Positions 1 to 8,304 of a stretch of 64,000 bases of DNA are shown here, one piece after another. The DNA lies in the NCBI GenBank assembly GCA_035649895.1, contig DASRIS010000191.1, positions 1 through 64,000 on the forward strand, given 5' to 3'. The notes beneath the pieces are model-generated. The model worked only from the letters and a program-made list of their open reading frames with translations, did not search any database and was not told where the DNA came from. Source of the DNA: DASSUC01 sp035649895. GTDB lineage: Bacteria > Actinomycetota > Actinomycetes > Mycobacteriales > Micromonosporaceae. The position numbers and the translations under genes are program-made. Position 1 is the first letter of the stretch. Every line of letters begins with the position of its first letter.

Positions 1-102
1 TTTGAAGCACGCACGCCGTACCCCTTCGCGACCGAACTGACCTCGACAGCCAGAACGGTAGCCGGGTACGGCGTGCCTTCCTATGTCAACGAGCCAGCGT
101 GA
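1..102 (+). CDS. C-terminal end of an unidentified gene, cut by the left edge
   Basis: An open frame runs from the first base to a TGA at 100-102 and gives 33 residues ending VPSYVNEPA. No start is visible and no family is recognised. A 13-bp perfect inverted repeat lies inside it, so the frame could be fortuitous and the segment could be regulatory instead. Confidence 0.3.
   Translation, partial: FEARTPYPFATELTSTARTVAGYGVPSYVNEPA
11..76. repeat. 13-bp perfect inverted repeat with 40-base spacer
   Basis: GCACGCCGTACCC at 11-23 is exactly complementary to GGGTACGGCGTGC at 64-76. It overlaps the end of the partial frame at the left edge, and its role is unknown. The rest of the 103-364 gap before the PhoX-like gene holds one PHO-like half-site, GTTCACC at 275-281, and nothing else that I can name. 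Confidence 0.5.
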
Positions 103-364
103 CGACCACGAAGCACCCACGGGAACAGCAGGAGAGCCCAAAACTGCCCGTTCGGGCACCGCATGGGCGCTGCGGTAGTCGCCGGGAGCGCGCCCCGTGA
201 CCTGCCGCCAGTTGGCAAGCGAGTGCCCGGGTCCCGCGATGGGGCAGCCCGGCGCGACCCAGACGCCCGCAACGGTTCACCGCGCCGAAATACCGCGATA
301 TGGTTCGTTGTCGGATTTTCGGCCGACGTCGATGGGCACCTGTGTCCACCATGGAGGTTGATCT

Positions 365-1771
365 ATGACTGCTCCGCTGTCCCGTCGCGGTCTTCTTGGC
401 TACGGCGCTGCTGGCGCCCTGGGCATCGTCTTCGCCGGCAGCATCGAGGCGGTCGCCGGTCCGGCGTCCGCGCTCGCCGACGGCCGGGCCGGCGTCGGCT
501 ACGGCCCGCTCGTGCCGGACCCGGCCGGGCTGCTGGCCCTCCCGGCCGGCTTCTCCTACAAGATCGTTGCGGCGTCCGGCGTGACGCTGCTGGAGACGGG
601 CCAGCCGACCCCGAGCGACCCTGACGGCGCCGCGTGGTTCGCTAGCGCGACCGGCGCGACGGTGGTCTACAACCACGAGATCGGGGGCACCGAGGCGTTC
701 GGCGTACCGCCGCTGCCCGGGCTGACCTACGACCCTGGCGCCCGCGGCGGGACCACCAACCTCGATGTTGACGCGCAGGGCAACCGGATCCGCGAGTACG
801 TCAGCGTCGCCGGCACGCACAACAACTGCGCGGGCGGCGCCACTCCGTGGAACACCTGGCTGACCTGCGAGGAGACCGAGCAGCGGGCCGGCGGCAGGTT
901 CCAGAAGGACCACGGGTACGTCTTTGAGGTCGACGCGTTCGACCGGCAGGCGAACCTCGACCCGGTGCCGCTGAAGTTCCTCGGCCGGTACGCGCATGAG
1001 GCGGTGGCGGTAGATCCGGTCACCTCCGTGATCTACCTGACGGAGGACGCCACCGCCCCCAACGGCCTGTACTTCCGGTGGACCCCGCCGGCCGGCTTCG
1101 CCGGTGGAAAGGGTGCGCTGCGCGCGCTGGCCACCGGTACGGGCGGCGCCACGGCAGGCCGGCTCCAGGCGATGAGCTGCTTCCTCGGCGACAACCACAT
1201 CGCGGACCTGTGCGAGGCGACCCGCCCCGGCACGCGGTACCGGGTGCAGTGGGTTGACGTGCCCGACCGCGACGCCGGCACCCTATCGGTGCGCAAGCAG
1301 CTCAGCAACGACCAGGTGACCCGCAGCCGCAAGCTCGAAGGCGCGTGGTGGGGCGACGGCGGCGCGTACTTCGTGGCCAGCTTCGCGCGTAACAGCGACG
1401 GCAGCGTTAACGAGCACGACGGCCAGGTGTGGTTCTACGACCCGCACACGGAAAGCGTCACCCTCAAGACGATCTTCGGGGTGAACCCCGACCCGTCGCA
1501 GAGCGGCAACCTTGACGGGCCGGACAACATCACCGTCTCGCCGCACGGGGGCGTGATCCTGGCCGAGGACGGCAGCGGGATCCAGTACCTGGTCGGCGTC
1601 ACCGACCAGGGCAAGTCCTACCTCCTGGCGCGCAACGACCTGAACACCGCCGAGTTCGCCGGCCCGACGTTCAGTGCCGACGGCCAGATCATGTTCGTCA
1701 ACATCTACGCGCCGGGTCACGTCCTCGCCGTCACCGGCCCGTGGCAGCGTCCGAGCAACGCAAGAACCTGA
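365..1771 (+). CDS. PhoX-like alkaline phosphatase family protein (DUF839), Tat-exported
   Basis: A 468-residue protein of the PhoX/DUF839 family, whose characterised members are secreted metal-dependent phosphomonoesterases. The N-terminus holds a twin-arginine signal (SRRGLL at residues 6-11, then a hydrophobic stretch to about residue 40). Family motifs follow: VVYNHEIGG, the TPWNTWLTCEE core, YVFEVD, YAHEAVAVDP and EGAWWG. The ATG at 365 has an AGG-rich ribosome site about 6 bases upstream. With DUF47/Pit and pstSCAB further along, it fits a phosphate-scavenging role, here outside the membrane. Substrate range is inference. Only a single PHO-like half-site (275-281) is visible upstream, so PhoP control is unproven. 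Confidence 0.85.
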   Translation: MTAPLSRRGLLGYGAAGALGIVFAGSIEAVAGPASALADGRAGVGYGPLVPDPAGLLALPAGFSYKIVAASGVTLLETGQPTPSDPDGAAWFASATGATVVYNHEIGGTEAFGVPPLPGLTYDPGARGGTTNLDVDAQGNRIREYVSVAGTHNNCAGGATPWNTWLTCEETEQRAGGRFQKDHGYVFEVDAFDRQANLDPVPLKFLGRYAHEAVAVDPVTSVIYLTEDATAPNGLYFRWTPPAGFAGGKGALRALATGTGGATAGRLQAMSCFLGDNHIADLCEATRPGTRYRVQWVDVPDRDAGTLSVRKQLSNDQVTRSRKLEGAWWGDGGAYFVASFARNSDGSVNEHDGQVWFYDPHTESVTLKTIFGVNPDPSQSGNLDGPDNITVSPHGGVILAEDGSGIQYLVGVTDQGKSYLLARNDLNTAEFAGPTFSADGQIMFVNIYAPGHVLAVTGPWQRPSNART

Positions 1772-1815
1772 CCTCGGCGAACAGCCAGCGAACCCCGCGC
1801 ATCAGGAGCGTGACA

Positions 1816-1854
1816 GCGCCTGCCGGACGGTGTCCCCACACCTCCGGCAGGCGC
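1816..1854. terminator. Bidirectional hairpin terminator between convergent genes
   Basis: The arms GCGCCTGCCGGA (1816-1827) and TCCGGCAGGCGC (1843-1854) pair perfectly over 12 bp. The stem continues as GGTGT/ACACC (1829-1833 with 1838-1842) past one bulged C, closing on a 4-base CCCC loop. It lies between the stops of the PhoX-like gene and the GroES-like gene and can serve both. Confidence 0.75.
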
Positions 1855-1883
1855 CTGGGCTGGCTGTTCGAGGGGCAGAAAGG

Positions 1884-2252
1884 CTAGAGATAGAGGCCGG
1901 TCGCGTCGGGCTCGACCCGGCGGGCGGCGACGGCGTGCACGTCGCGCTCGCGCAGCAGGATGTACTCGCGGCCGTGCAGCTCGACCTCGGACCGGTCATC
2001 CGGGTCGAAGAGCACCCGGTCACCCGCGACGATCGACCGTACGTGCGGACCGACCCCCACTGCGGTCGCCCAGGACAGGCGGCGACCCACTGACGCGGTG
2101 GCCGGGATGACGATGCCCGCGGCCGACCGCCGTTCTCCTTCGTTGCCTTCGAGGCGCACCAGGACTCGGTCATGCAGGAGCCGGATCGGCAGCCCTTCGG
2201 CACTGCCCGGCAGTGCCTCGGCGGCCACGGTGTGGGTGGGTACGGCGGTCAC
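1884..2252 (-). CDS. GroES-like co-chaperonin family protein
   Basis: A 122-residue protein with a Cpn10/GroES fold: LLHDRVLVRLE near residue 25, AAGIVIP (the mobile-loop neighbourhood), VGPHVRSIVAGDRVLF and the closing HGREYILLRERDV. It is longer than canonical GroES (about 97) because of an N-terminal extension of about 20 residues, and no groEL is nearby. It is therefore probably a paralogue rather than the main GroES; its partner is unknown. The GTG start at 2252 has no Shine-Dalgarno, but TACCGT lies 6 bases upstream as a -10 box, so the message is probably leaderless. Confidence 0.8.
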   Translation of the reverse strand: MTAVPTHTVAAEALPGSAEGLPIRLLHDRVLVRLEGNEGERRSAAGIVIPATASVGRRLSWATAVGVGPHVRSIVAGDRVLFDPDDRSEVELHGREYILLRERDVHAVAARRVEPDATGLYL

Positions 2253-2365
2253 GACGTGACGGTACCCGGCCGGACCGGTAGACCAGTATGGGGCGGGCGT
2301 TCCATGGATGCGCTGCGGCGTCGGGCGACTACGGTTGGGCTGAGAATCTCTTCCGGGGAGGACTC

Positions 2366-3622
2366 TTGGGGCGCTTGGAGCAGGTCCGCGTGAAGGTCCG
2401 GCGCGCGTACGTGGCGGGGCGGGAGTCCGTGCGGGCGGCTCGGGCGCAGGCGAAGGCGACCGAGGTGGTCGCCAAGGCCCCGGTCGACCTCGACCCGCCC
2501 GCCCGGCCGGCGACGCCGGTCTCGACGACCAGCCGCGACGACGCCGACGTGCCGCGGGGACTGCGCATCGTGGCCGCCTGGTCCTGGCGGATGCTGGTGA
2601 TCTCCGCCATAGCTGTGCTGATCATCATCGTGGTGGCCCGGCTCAAGCTCGTCGTCGTGCCACTGGCTATCGCGCTGCTGCTCTCCGCGCTGCTCGCCCC
2701 GGCGGTCGAGTGGCTGCGGGGCGCGCGGGTGCCACCCTCGCTCGCCACCGGTCTCGTCCTGGTGGCCGGGTTGGCGGCGGTGGTGGGGACGCTGACCGCG
2801 GTGATCCGCGAGTTCGTCGCGAACGTGCCGGAGCTGTCCCGCAACGCCAGCGAGGGCGTGCGCACCATCCAGAACTGGCTCAAAGAGGGCCCGCTGCACA
2901 TGTCCGACAGCCAGCTGGACGGCGTGCTCAGCTCCATGGAGAAGTGGGTCGACGACAACCGGGAGAGCCTGACCAGCGGGGCGGTGGACACGGCCACGGC
3001 CACCATCGACGTCCTGACCGGCCTGTTCCTGGTGCTGTTCGCCACGTTCTTCTTCCTCCGTGACGGCGGTCGCATCTGGCAGTGGGTCACCCGGATCCTC
3101 CCGGGCCGGGCCCGGGAGCAGGTGGCCACGGCCGGGGAGCAGTCCTGGCTGACCCTGGTCGCGTACGTGCGGGCGACCGTGCTTGTGGCGTTCATCGACG
3201 CCCTCGGCATCGGTCTCGCCCTGGTGATCCTGCGCGTGCCGCTGGCCTTCCCGCTCGCCGCGCTGGTCTTTCTCGCCGCGTTCATCCCGATCGTCGGTGC
3301 GACGCTGTCCGGCGCGGTGGCGGTGCTCGTAGCGCTGGTCACCCGGGGCCCGCTCATCGCGCTGATCCTGCTCGCCGCGGTCATCGCGGTGCAGCAGCTG
3401 GAGGGGCACGTGCTCCAGCCGCTGATCATGGGGCGGGCGGTGGCGATCCACCCGCTGGCGGTGATCGTCGCGATCGCCAGCGGCGTGGTGCTCGCCGGGA
3501 TCATCGGCGCGCTGGTGTCGGTGCCGCTGGTGGCGGTGCTGAACACCGGGATCCGCCACCTCGTCTCGGCGCGCGCGGTGCCGCCTCCGGATGCCGTCGT
3601 GGTCAAGGCGCACCCGACCTGA
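2366..3622 (+). CDS. AI-2E family transporter (PerM-like membrane protein)
   Basis: A polytopic membrane protein of the AI-2E/PerM family. A charged, Ala/Arg-rich cytoplasmic N-terminus (about 70 residues) is followed by two hydrophobic hairpins, a long central soluble stretch, then a cluster of four to five helices holding FIPIVGATLSGAVA and LEGHVLQPLIMG, both typical of the family. I chose the TTG at 2366 because GGGGAGGA (2355-2362) precedes it by 3 bases; an ATG at 2288 in the same frame has no ribosome site. Members export signals, or ions in some haloalkaliphiles; the substrate here is unknown. Its stop is 40 bases from the stop of the convergent helicase, and the CTGACCCG/CGGGTCAG repeat at 3619-3661 may act as a shared terminator. 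Confidence 0.8.
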   Translation: MGRLEQVRVKVRRAYVAGRESVRAARAQAKATEVVAKAPVDLDPPARPATPVSTTSRDDADVPRGLRIVAAWSWRMLVISAIAVLIIIVVARLKLVVVPLAIALLLSALLAPAVEWLRGARVPPSLATGLVLVAGLAAVVGTLTAVIREFVANVPELSRNASEGVRTIQNWLKEGPLHMSDSQLDGVLSSMEKWVDDNRESLTSGAVDTATATIDVLTGLFLVLFATFFFLRDGGRIWQWVTRILPGRAREQVATAGEQSWLTLVAYVRATVLVAFIDALGIGLALVILRVPLAFPLAALVFLAAFIPIVGATLSGAVAVLVALVTRGPLIALILLAAVIAVQQLEGHVLQPLIMGRAVAIHPLAVIVAIASGVVLAGIIGALVSVPLVAVLNTGIRHLVSARAVPPPDAVVVKAHPT

Positions 3623-3661
3623 CCCGGGTCGAACAGGTCCTGACCCAGCCGGGCGGGTCAG

Positions 3662-5719
3662 TCAGGTCGCGGCCAGCCTCCGCAGGGCCGCGTACACCAC
3701 CTCGGGCTTGGTCGTATACCACAGTGGAGGCAGGCTGCGGCGCAGGAACGGGCCGTACCCAGAGGCGCGCTCCAGCCGCGAGTCCAGCACCGCCACCACG
3801 CCGCGGTCGGTCCGCGAGCGGATCAGCCGCCCCGCCCCCTGCGCCAGCCGGATCGCGGCGATCGGCACGCTCACCGAGCTGAAGCCGGACCCGCCGGTCG
3901 CGTCGACCGCCGCCGCCCGGGCAGCGGCCAGCGGCTCATCCGGGCGGGGGAACGGCAACCGGTCGATGACCACCAGCTGGCACGCGTCGCCGGGCACGTC
4001 AACGCCCTGCCACAGCGACAGGACGCCGAACAGGCAGCTCTCCCGCTCCTCCCGGAACTGGCGCACCAGCAGCGGCAGCGCCTCCTCGCCCTGCAGCAGG
4101 ACCGGCAGCGAGGTCTTCTCCCGGACCACCTCCGCGGCCCGCTCCGCCGCCCGCCGCGACGAGAAGAGCCCGAGGGTACGCCCGCCGAGGGCGACCACGA
4201 GCCGCAGCAGCTCGTCTGCCGCGGCGTCGGACAGGCCGGACTGGGTCGGCCGGGGCAGGTGGGCCGCCACATAGAGGATGCCCTGCCGGGCATAGTCGAA
4301 CGGCGACCCGACATCGAGGGAACGCCACTCCTGGTCCGCCTCTGCCGTCCCTACGGCGTCACCCCGCGCGGGAGCAGCGTCACCACGGGTAGGAGCGGCA
4401 TCACCTCGGATGGGAGCGGCGTTGCCCGGCGCGGGCAGGCCCAACGCCCGGGCCACGGTGTCGAAGCGGCCGCCCAGGGCGAGCGTCGCCGACGTGGCGA
4501 CCACGGTGCGTTCTGCGTACAGGTGGGTGGTGAGGGTGCCGGCCACCGACAGTGGGGCCACCACCACGGCCCGGCGCTGCTCCTTCTCCACCCATGCCAC
4601 GTCCCCGTCCGACTCGTCGAGCAGCCGCTGGGCGGTGGTCGACACCTCGGTGAGCGCGGCCTTTGCCTGCTGCTTGCGCACCGGGTCCGGGTCGTCGCCC
4701 TTGACCTCGCCGATGCCGGTCAGCGCGGCCCGGGTCGCCGAGTCCACGAGCGTGCACGCCTCACGCAGCGCGGCCGGCAGGCCGGCCACGATGCGGCCGG
4801 CTGGCGCCTCGGCCAGCCCGACCGCCAGCGCGTCGCCCGCCTCGCTCAGCATCTCGCCCACCTCGGCCTCCACAAAGGAGCGAGCCCGCCGGGCGGCCCG
4901 CTCCAGCAGGTCGGGCGTCAGCTCCGCCTGTGCCGCCGAGGAGACGCGGTCGGCCAGCTCATGCGCCTCGTCCACGACCAGCAGCTCGTGCGGCGGGATG
5001 ATGTGCCGGCCGGCGAGCATGTCCACCGCGAGCAGGCTGTGGTTGGTCACCACGATGTCGGCCTCCCGGGCGCGCACCCGGGAGGCCTCAGCGAAGCAGT
5101 CCGTGCCGAACGGGCAGCGGGCCGCGCCCACGCACTCGCGCGCCGGCATCGAGACCAGCCGCCAGGCCCGGTCGTCCACGCCGGGGTCGAGCTCGTCCCG
5201 GTCCCCGGTGGAGGTCTCATCGGCCCAGTCCCGCAGCCGCTGCATCTGCTTGCCGAGCCGGCCCGCCTCACCGAGCCAGGTGATCCCACCGCGGGCAGTG
5301 GCCCGGCCCTCGAACAGCGCGTCCTGCGGCTCGTCCTCGGTCGAGGTCTCCAGCCGGGCCCGGCACAGGTAGTGGTGGCGGCCTTTGAGCACCGCGTACG
5401 TCGGGCGGCGGCCGAGCAGGGGCTGCACCGCCTCGGCGAGCCGGGGCAGGTCGTGGTCGACCAGCTGTGACTGGAGCGCGAGGGTCGCCGTGGAGACCAC
5501 CACCGGACCGTCCACCAGCAGCGCGGGCACCAGGTAGGCCAGGGACTTGCCGGTGCCCGTGCCGGCCTGGACGAGCAGGTGCTCGCCACTCTCGGCCGCC
5601 TGCGCCACCGCCTCGGCCATGACCTGCTGGCCAGGGCGCTCGATGCCGCCGGGCACCGCGTTGACGGCCGCGGCGAGCAGATCCGGCATTGTCGGTCGGG
5701 TCAGGGTGGCGGCGGTCAC
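3662..5719 (-). CDS. dinG: DinG/XPD-type superfamily 2 DNA helicase
   Basis: A 685-residue ATP-dependent helicase of the DinG/XPD type, acting in repair or structured-DNA unwinding. Walker A is AGTGTGKS at about residues 52-59 and the DEAH box is VVDEAHEL. The cysteines in YLCRARL, ECVGAARCPFGTDC and nearby match the iron-sulfur cluster region, and the C-terminal motor has GRLIRSRTDRG (motif VI). The GTG at 5719 is preferred over an ATG at 5770 because TACGGT (5726-5731) sits 6 bases before it, a leaderless arrangement, while the extra 17 residues do not look conserved. A run of GDAAPxR repeats is inserted near the middle (see the repeat entry). Confidence 0.85.
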   Translation of the reverse strand: MTAATLTRPTMPDLLAAAVNAVPGGIERPGQQVMAEAVAQAAESGEHLLVQAGTGTGKSLAYLVPALLVDGPVVVSTATLALQSQLVDHDLPRLAEAVQPLLGRRPTYAVLKGRHHYLCRARLETSTEDEPQDALFEGRATARGGITWLGEAGRLGKQMQRLRDWADETSTGDRDELDPGVDDRAWRLVSMPARECVGAARCPFGTDCFAEASRVRAREADIVVTNHSLLAVDMLAGRHIIPPHELLVVDEAHELADRVSSAAQAELTPDLLERAARRARSFVEAEVGEMLSEAGDALAVGLAEAPAGRIVAGLPAALREACTLVDSATRAALTGIGEVKGDDPDPVRKQQAKAALTEVSTTAQRLLDESDGDVAWVEKEQRRAVVVAPLSVAGTLTTHLYAERTVVATSATLALGGRFDTVARALGLPAPGNAAPIRGDAAPTRGDAAPARGDAVGTAEADQEWRSLDVGSPFDYARQGILYVAAHLPRPTQSGLSDAAADELLRLVVALGGRTLGLFSSRRAAERAAEVVREKTSLPVLLQGEEALPLLVRQFREERESCLFGVLSLWQGVDVPGDACQLVVIDRLPFPRPDEPLAAARAAAVDATGGSGFSSVSVPIAAIRLAQGAGRLIRSRTDRGVVAVLDSRLERASGYGPFLRRSLPPLWYTTKPEVVYAALRRLAAT
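4356..4418 (-). repeat. Three tandem 21-bp repeats inside the helicase gene
   Basis: Three adjacent 21-bp units (4356-4376, 4377-4397, 4398-4418) differ at a few positions each and keep the reading frame. They encode consecutive GDAAPxR heptapeptides between the two motor domains. This is probably a flexible loop that varies in copy number. Confidence 0.75.
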
Positions 5720-5725
5720 GGTCTG

Positions 5726-5731
5726 ACCGTA
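5726..5731 (-). promoter_or_regulatory. -10 box of a leaderless helicase transcript
   Basis: TACGGT on the minus strand is followed by 6 bases and then the GTG at 5719. The spacing places the transcript start at or next to the start codon. Confidence 0.5.
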
Positions 5732-5909
5732 CCCGCCGATGATGCCGCGCCGGGGATTATCCACAGCCACGGCCCGCGGCGTGGCGAGGTTATGGATGCG
5801 GCGTGGCGAGGCTGTGGATAACGCGCTATCCGTCCACAGGGTATGGCTAGGCTATGGCGCCATCGGGCCTGGCGGGGCAGGTTGGCACGGTGACCGTGGA
5901 AGAGGCACG

Positions 5910-6326
5910 ATGACTTTCGTCATGGCTATGGATGCGGGGCCGGCCGGCCGGCCGTTCACCCGCGCCGACCTCGCCGGCATGCCCGACGACGGGCGGCGCT
6001 ACGAGATCGTCGACGTTCTGGTCGGCCGGCGCGAGGACTTCACCGACCGGGCCCTGGCGGCCGCGCCGGTGCTCGCGGTCGAGGTGCTCTCACCCAGCTC
6101 CCGGCTGTTCGACACGCACGTCAAGCGGGAGCGGTTCGAGCGGGCCGGCACGCCGGCGTTCTGGGTCGTGGACCCGGTCGCAGTGCCCGACCAGGCCAGG
6201 CTGGTCGCCTGGGAGCTGACCGGTCAAGGCCGCTACCGGCGGGTGGCCGACGTCAGCGGCGAGGCTGAGCTGCGTACGCAGGTGCCGTTTGAGCTGAGGG
6301 TGGTCCCGGCGGACCTGGTCCGGTGA
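5910..6326 (+). CDS. Uma2-family (DUF820) endonuclease-like protein with internal deletion
   Basis: A 138-residue protein of the Uma2/DUF820 PD-(D/E)XK family, expressed abundantly in actinobacteria but with no settled function. The N-terminal MPDDGRRYEIVD joins directly to VLVGRREDF; in normal members about 45-50 residues lie between, including the segment around the first metal-binding Asp. The downstream part (AVEVLSPSSRLFDTHVKRERFE and FWVVDP) is intact. The loss is in frame, so a stable but probably inactive protein could be made. The ATG at 5910 follows GGAAGAGGCACG. The gene overlaps the next by 4 bases (GTGA), which implies coupling. The frame is open 5' of the start but looks non-coding there. 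Confidence 0.7.
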   Translation: MTFVMAMDAGPAGRPFTRADLAGMPDDGRRYEIVDVLVGRREDFTDRALAAAPVLAVEVLSPSSRLFDTHVKRERFERAGTPAFWVVDPVAVPDQARLVAWELTGQGRYRRVADVSGEAELRTQVPFELRVVPADLVR

Positions 6327-6841
6327 CGGGCCCTGGCGGCCCGGCAGCGGTGCGGGTGGTCTACCGCAAGTACGACGGTGCGCTGCACTGGCACCACAGC
6401 ATGCAGGCGCTGGGGGAGGACGAGCACGGGGTATGGCTCGGTGCCCTGGCCGGCATCGAGACCAGGCGCGGGTACGACTTCTCGGTCGTCCTGGAGCAGG
6501 CGCACGTGCTGCTCTTCCCGCGCGAGGCGTGGTGGACCGCGGCCTTCAACGCCCCACCGCGACGGACCGAGGTCTACTGCGACGTCACCACGCCGCCCCG
6601 CTGGCTGGCGCCGGACCAGGTGACAATGGTCGACCTCGACCTGGACGTGATCCGCCGCCGCACCGGCGAGGTCCTGGTGGACGACGAGGACGAGTTCGCC
6701 GAGCACCGCCTGCGGTACGCGTACCCGCCGCACGTGGTGGACAGCGCCACAGCCGCGACGCGGTGGCTGGTGCGGGCGCTGGGCGACGGTACGGAGCCGT
6801 TCCGGTCGGCGTACCAGCAATGGTTGTCGCTCGTGGCCTGA
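6323..6841 (+). CDS. DUF402 domain protein (FomD-like fold)
   Basis: A 172-residue DUF402 protein. The family folds as a small barrel; FomD is a nucleotide-phosphonate hydrolase and other members are nucleoside di-/triphosphate phosphatases. Visible landmarks are VVYRKYDGALHWHH, EREAWWTAAFN-type central strands (here PREAWWTAAFN), YCDVTTPPRW and the acidic VDLDLDVIRR followed by VDDEDEFAEH, which supplies metal-binding carboxylates. The start GTG at 6323 overlaps the stop of the upstream gene. Substrate unknown. It converges with the sigma factor gene; no strong terminator was seen in the 60-base gap. Confidence 0.8.
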   Translation: MTGPGGPAAVRVVYRKYDGALHWHHSMQALGEDEHGVWLGALAGIETRRGYDFSVVLEQAHVLLFPREAWWTAAFNAPPRRTEVYCDVTTPPRWLAPDQVTMVDLDLDVIRRRTGEVLVDDEDEFAEHRLRYAYPPHVVDSATAATRWLVRALGDGTEPFRSAYQQWLSLVA

Positions 6842-6902
6842 GCGGGCGCGTGCGGCGAGGTCGGGGCGATATCGCCACGTCGCCGAAGCTGGGCGGCCCG
6901 GG

Positions 6903-7901
6903 TCAACCACGCGCTGGGCCTGACGGCTCAGGGCTACCCAGCGGCTGGCCTGGCGGCAGCGCCCGGTGCTGGTCGGGCGCCGGCACCGCTTGCAGCTTCG
7001 CTGGGTTGAGCTGGTCGTAGACAGCGGTGACCTGCCCTCCCTCGACTGCGAAGGCCATCACCACCCGCACCGTGCCCCACCGCCGGTCGCTCACCTCCCA
7101 GAGCAGGCCATGGTCGCCGTTGACCAGCACCGGCTCAGCAACGACCCGTTCGGCCTCGGCCAGGCGCCGGAACAGCCCGACCACGAAGCGCGCCGCCCGG
7201 TCCGCTCCCTCGATCGGGTGCCGGCCGGCGGGGAGCAGCCCGCCACCGTCGCCGATCGTCACCACGTCCGGGGCGAGCACCGCGAGCAGCCCGTCGAGGT
7301 CGCCCTCCTCGGCGGCGGCCAGGAAGGCGGCCAGCACCCGGCGCTGCTCGGCCCGGTCGCTGTTGTGCCGGGCCTGGCCGCCGACGACTGCGCGGCGGGC
7401 CCGGGAGGCGAGCTGCCGGGCGTTCGCATCCGTGGTGCCGAGCACCGAGGCGATCTCGTCGAACGGCACCGAGAACACGTCGTGCAGCACGAAGGCGACG
7501 CGCTGCTCCGGGGTGAGCCGGTCCATCACCACGAGCAGCGCGAAGCTCACCTGCTCCCGCCGGCTCACCTGCTCGGCCGGGTCAGCCGAGAACGGGTCGG
7601 TCGCGCCCGGGTCGGCCACCGCTGGGTCGAGCCGGGTGACCACCGGCTCGGGCAGCCACATACCCGGGTACGCCTCCCGGCGTACCCGGGCGGAGCGCAG
7701 CACGTCCAGGCAGATCCGGGCGGTGGTCGTGGTCAGCCAGGCGCGCGGCTCGCGGACCTGGGACCGGTCGGTGGCGGCGAACCGTAGCCAAGCCTCCTGC
7801 ACCGCGTCCTCCGCCTCGGCGACGCTGCCCAGCATCCGGTACGCCACCGCGGTCAGGTGCCTGCGGTACGGCTCGAACTCCTGTTCCCCAGGCATGTCCA
7901 T
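6903..7901 (-). CDS. sigJ: ECF41-group RNA polymerase sigma factor (SigJ-like) with SnoaL-like tail
   Basis: A 332-residue extracytoplasmic-function sigma factor. Sigma region 2 starts at residue 8 (YRRHLTAVAYRMLGSV and DAVQEAWLRF) and region 4 follows (LTPEQRVAFVLHDVF, ANARQLASRAR). The WLPEP linker between them, the GDGGG motif in the C-terminal NTF2/SnoaL-like domain, and the terminal NPAKL are diagnostic of ECF41, in which the fused tail rather than an anti-sigma factor modulates activity. The ATG at 7901 is preceded by GGAGG at 8 bases. ECF41 genes normally sit by a carboxymuconolactone decarboxylase, oxidoreductase or epimerase target; none is present here. A promoter that fits ECF41 specificity lies at 8017-8043. 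Confidence 0.88.
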   Translation of the reverse strand: MDMPGEQEFEPYRRHLTAVAYRMLGSVAEAEDAVQEAWLRFAATDRSQVREPRAWLTTTTARICLDVLRSARVRREAYPGMWLPEPVVTRLDPAVADPGATDPFSADPAEQVSRREQVSFALLVVMDRLTPEQRVAFVLHDVFSVPFDEIASVLGTTDANARQLASRARRAVVGGQARHNSDRAEQRRVLAAFLAAAEEGDLDGLLAVLAPDVVTIGDGGGLLPAGRHPIEGADRAARFVVGLFRRLAEAERVVAEPVLVNGDHGLLWEVSDRRWGTVRVVMAFAVEGGQVTAVYDQLNPAKLQAVPAPDQHRALPPGQPLGSPEPSGPARG

Positions 7902-8016
7902 GCTGCCATCCTCCGCTCCGTGGCCGGTCCCGCCCCCGGTTCCAGGACCGCACGAGATATTTCCCACCCGGCAACCCGGTGTTTCATAGCCGGCAACGAG
8001 ACGTTCCGCCGCCTGC

Positions 8017-8043
8017 GACGAAATGGGGCCGAGAAGTGTGACG
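8017..8043 (-). promoter_or_regulatory. ECF41-type promoter facing the sigma factor gene
   Basis: On the minus strand CGTCACA (8043-8037) and CGTC (8020-8017) are separated by exactly 16 bases. The published ECF41 consensus, as I recall it, is TGTCACA-N16-CGTC, so there is one mismatch. It points at the sigma factor start about 110 bases downstream and suggests autoregulation. The rest of the 7902-8304 gap shows nothing else clear. Confidence 0.55.
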
Positions 8044-8304
8044 TACGTACGCCGGGCGCGGTCGTCCCGAGCCGGGCGGCACCGGCGACCCGGGCAGATC
8101 CGGTGCCGGTACGGCATGATCCGTTGGTGTGAACCGCGGCTTACTTCGATGTCGCGGCGGAGCGGCGGCGGATAGCGCAGGACCGCATCGGGTAGACAGG
8201 CACCTGACGCGGCCGGCGCTGGCCGGTGCCACCCGCGCCGGGCGCCACACCAGGTGCCGTGCCGGCCCGGACCGGGTCTGCTGCCCCTACCTAGCGAGGT
8301 GCGT

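Noticed and set aside
275..281. GTTCACC upstream of the PhoX-like gene as a PHO box
   Set aside because: PHO boxes need at least two copies at 11-base spacing; no second copy was found, so it is noted only as a half-site.
2249..3613. 454-codon minus-strand frame opposite the AI-2E transporter
   Set aside because: Composition is His/Arg/Asp/Gly-rich shadow sequence; the plus strand encodes clear membrane helices.
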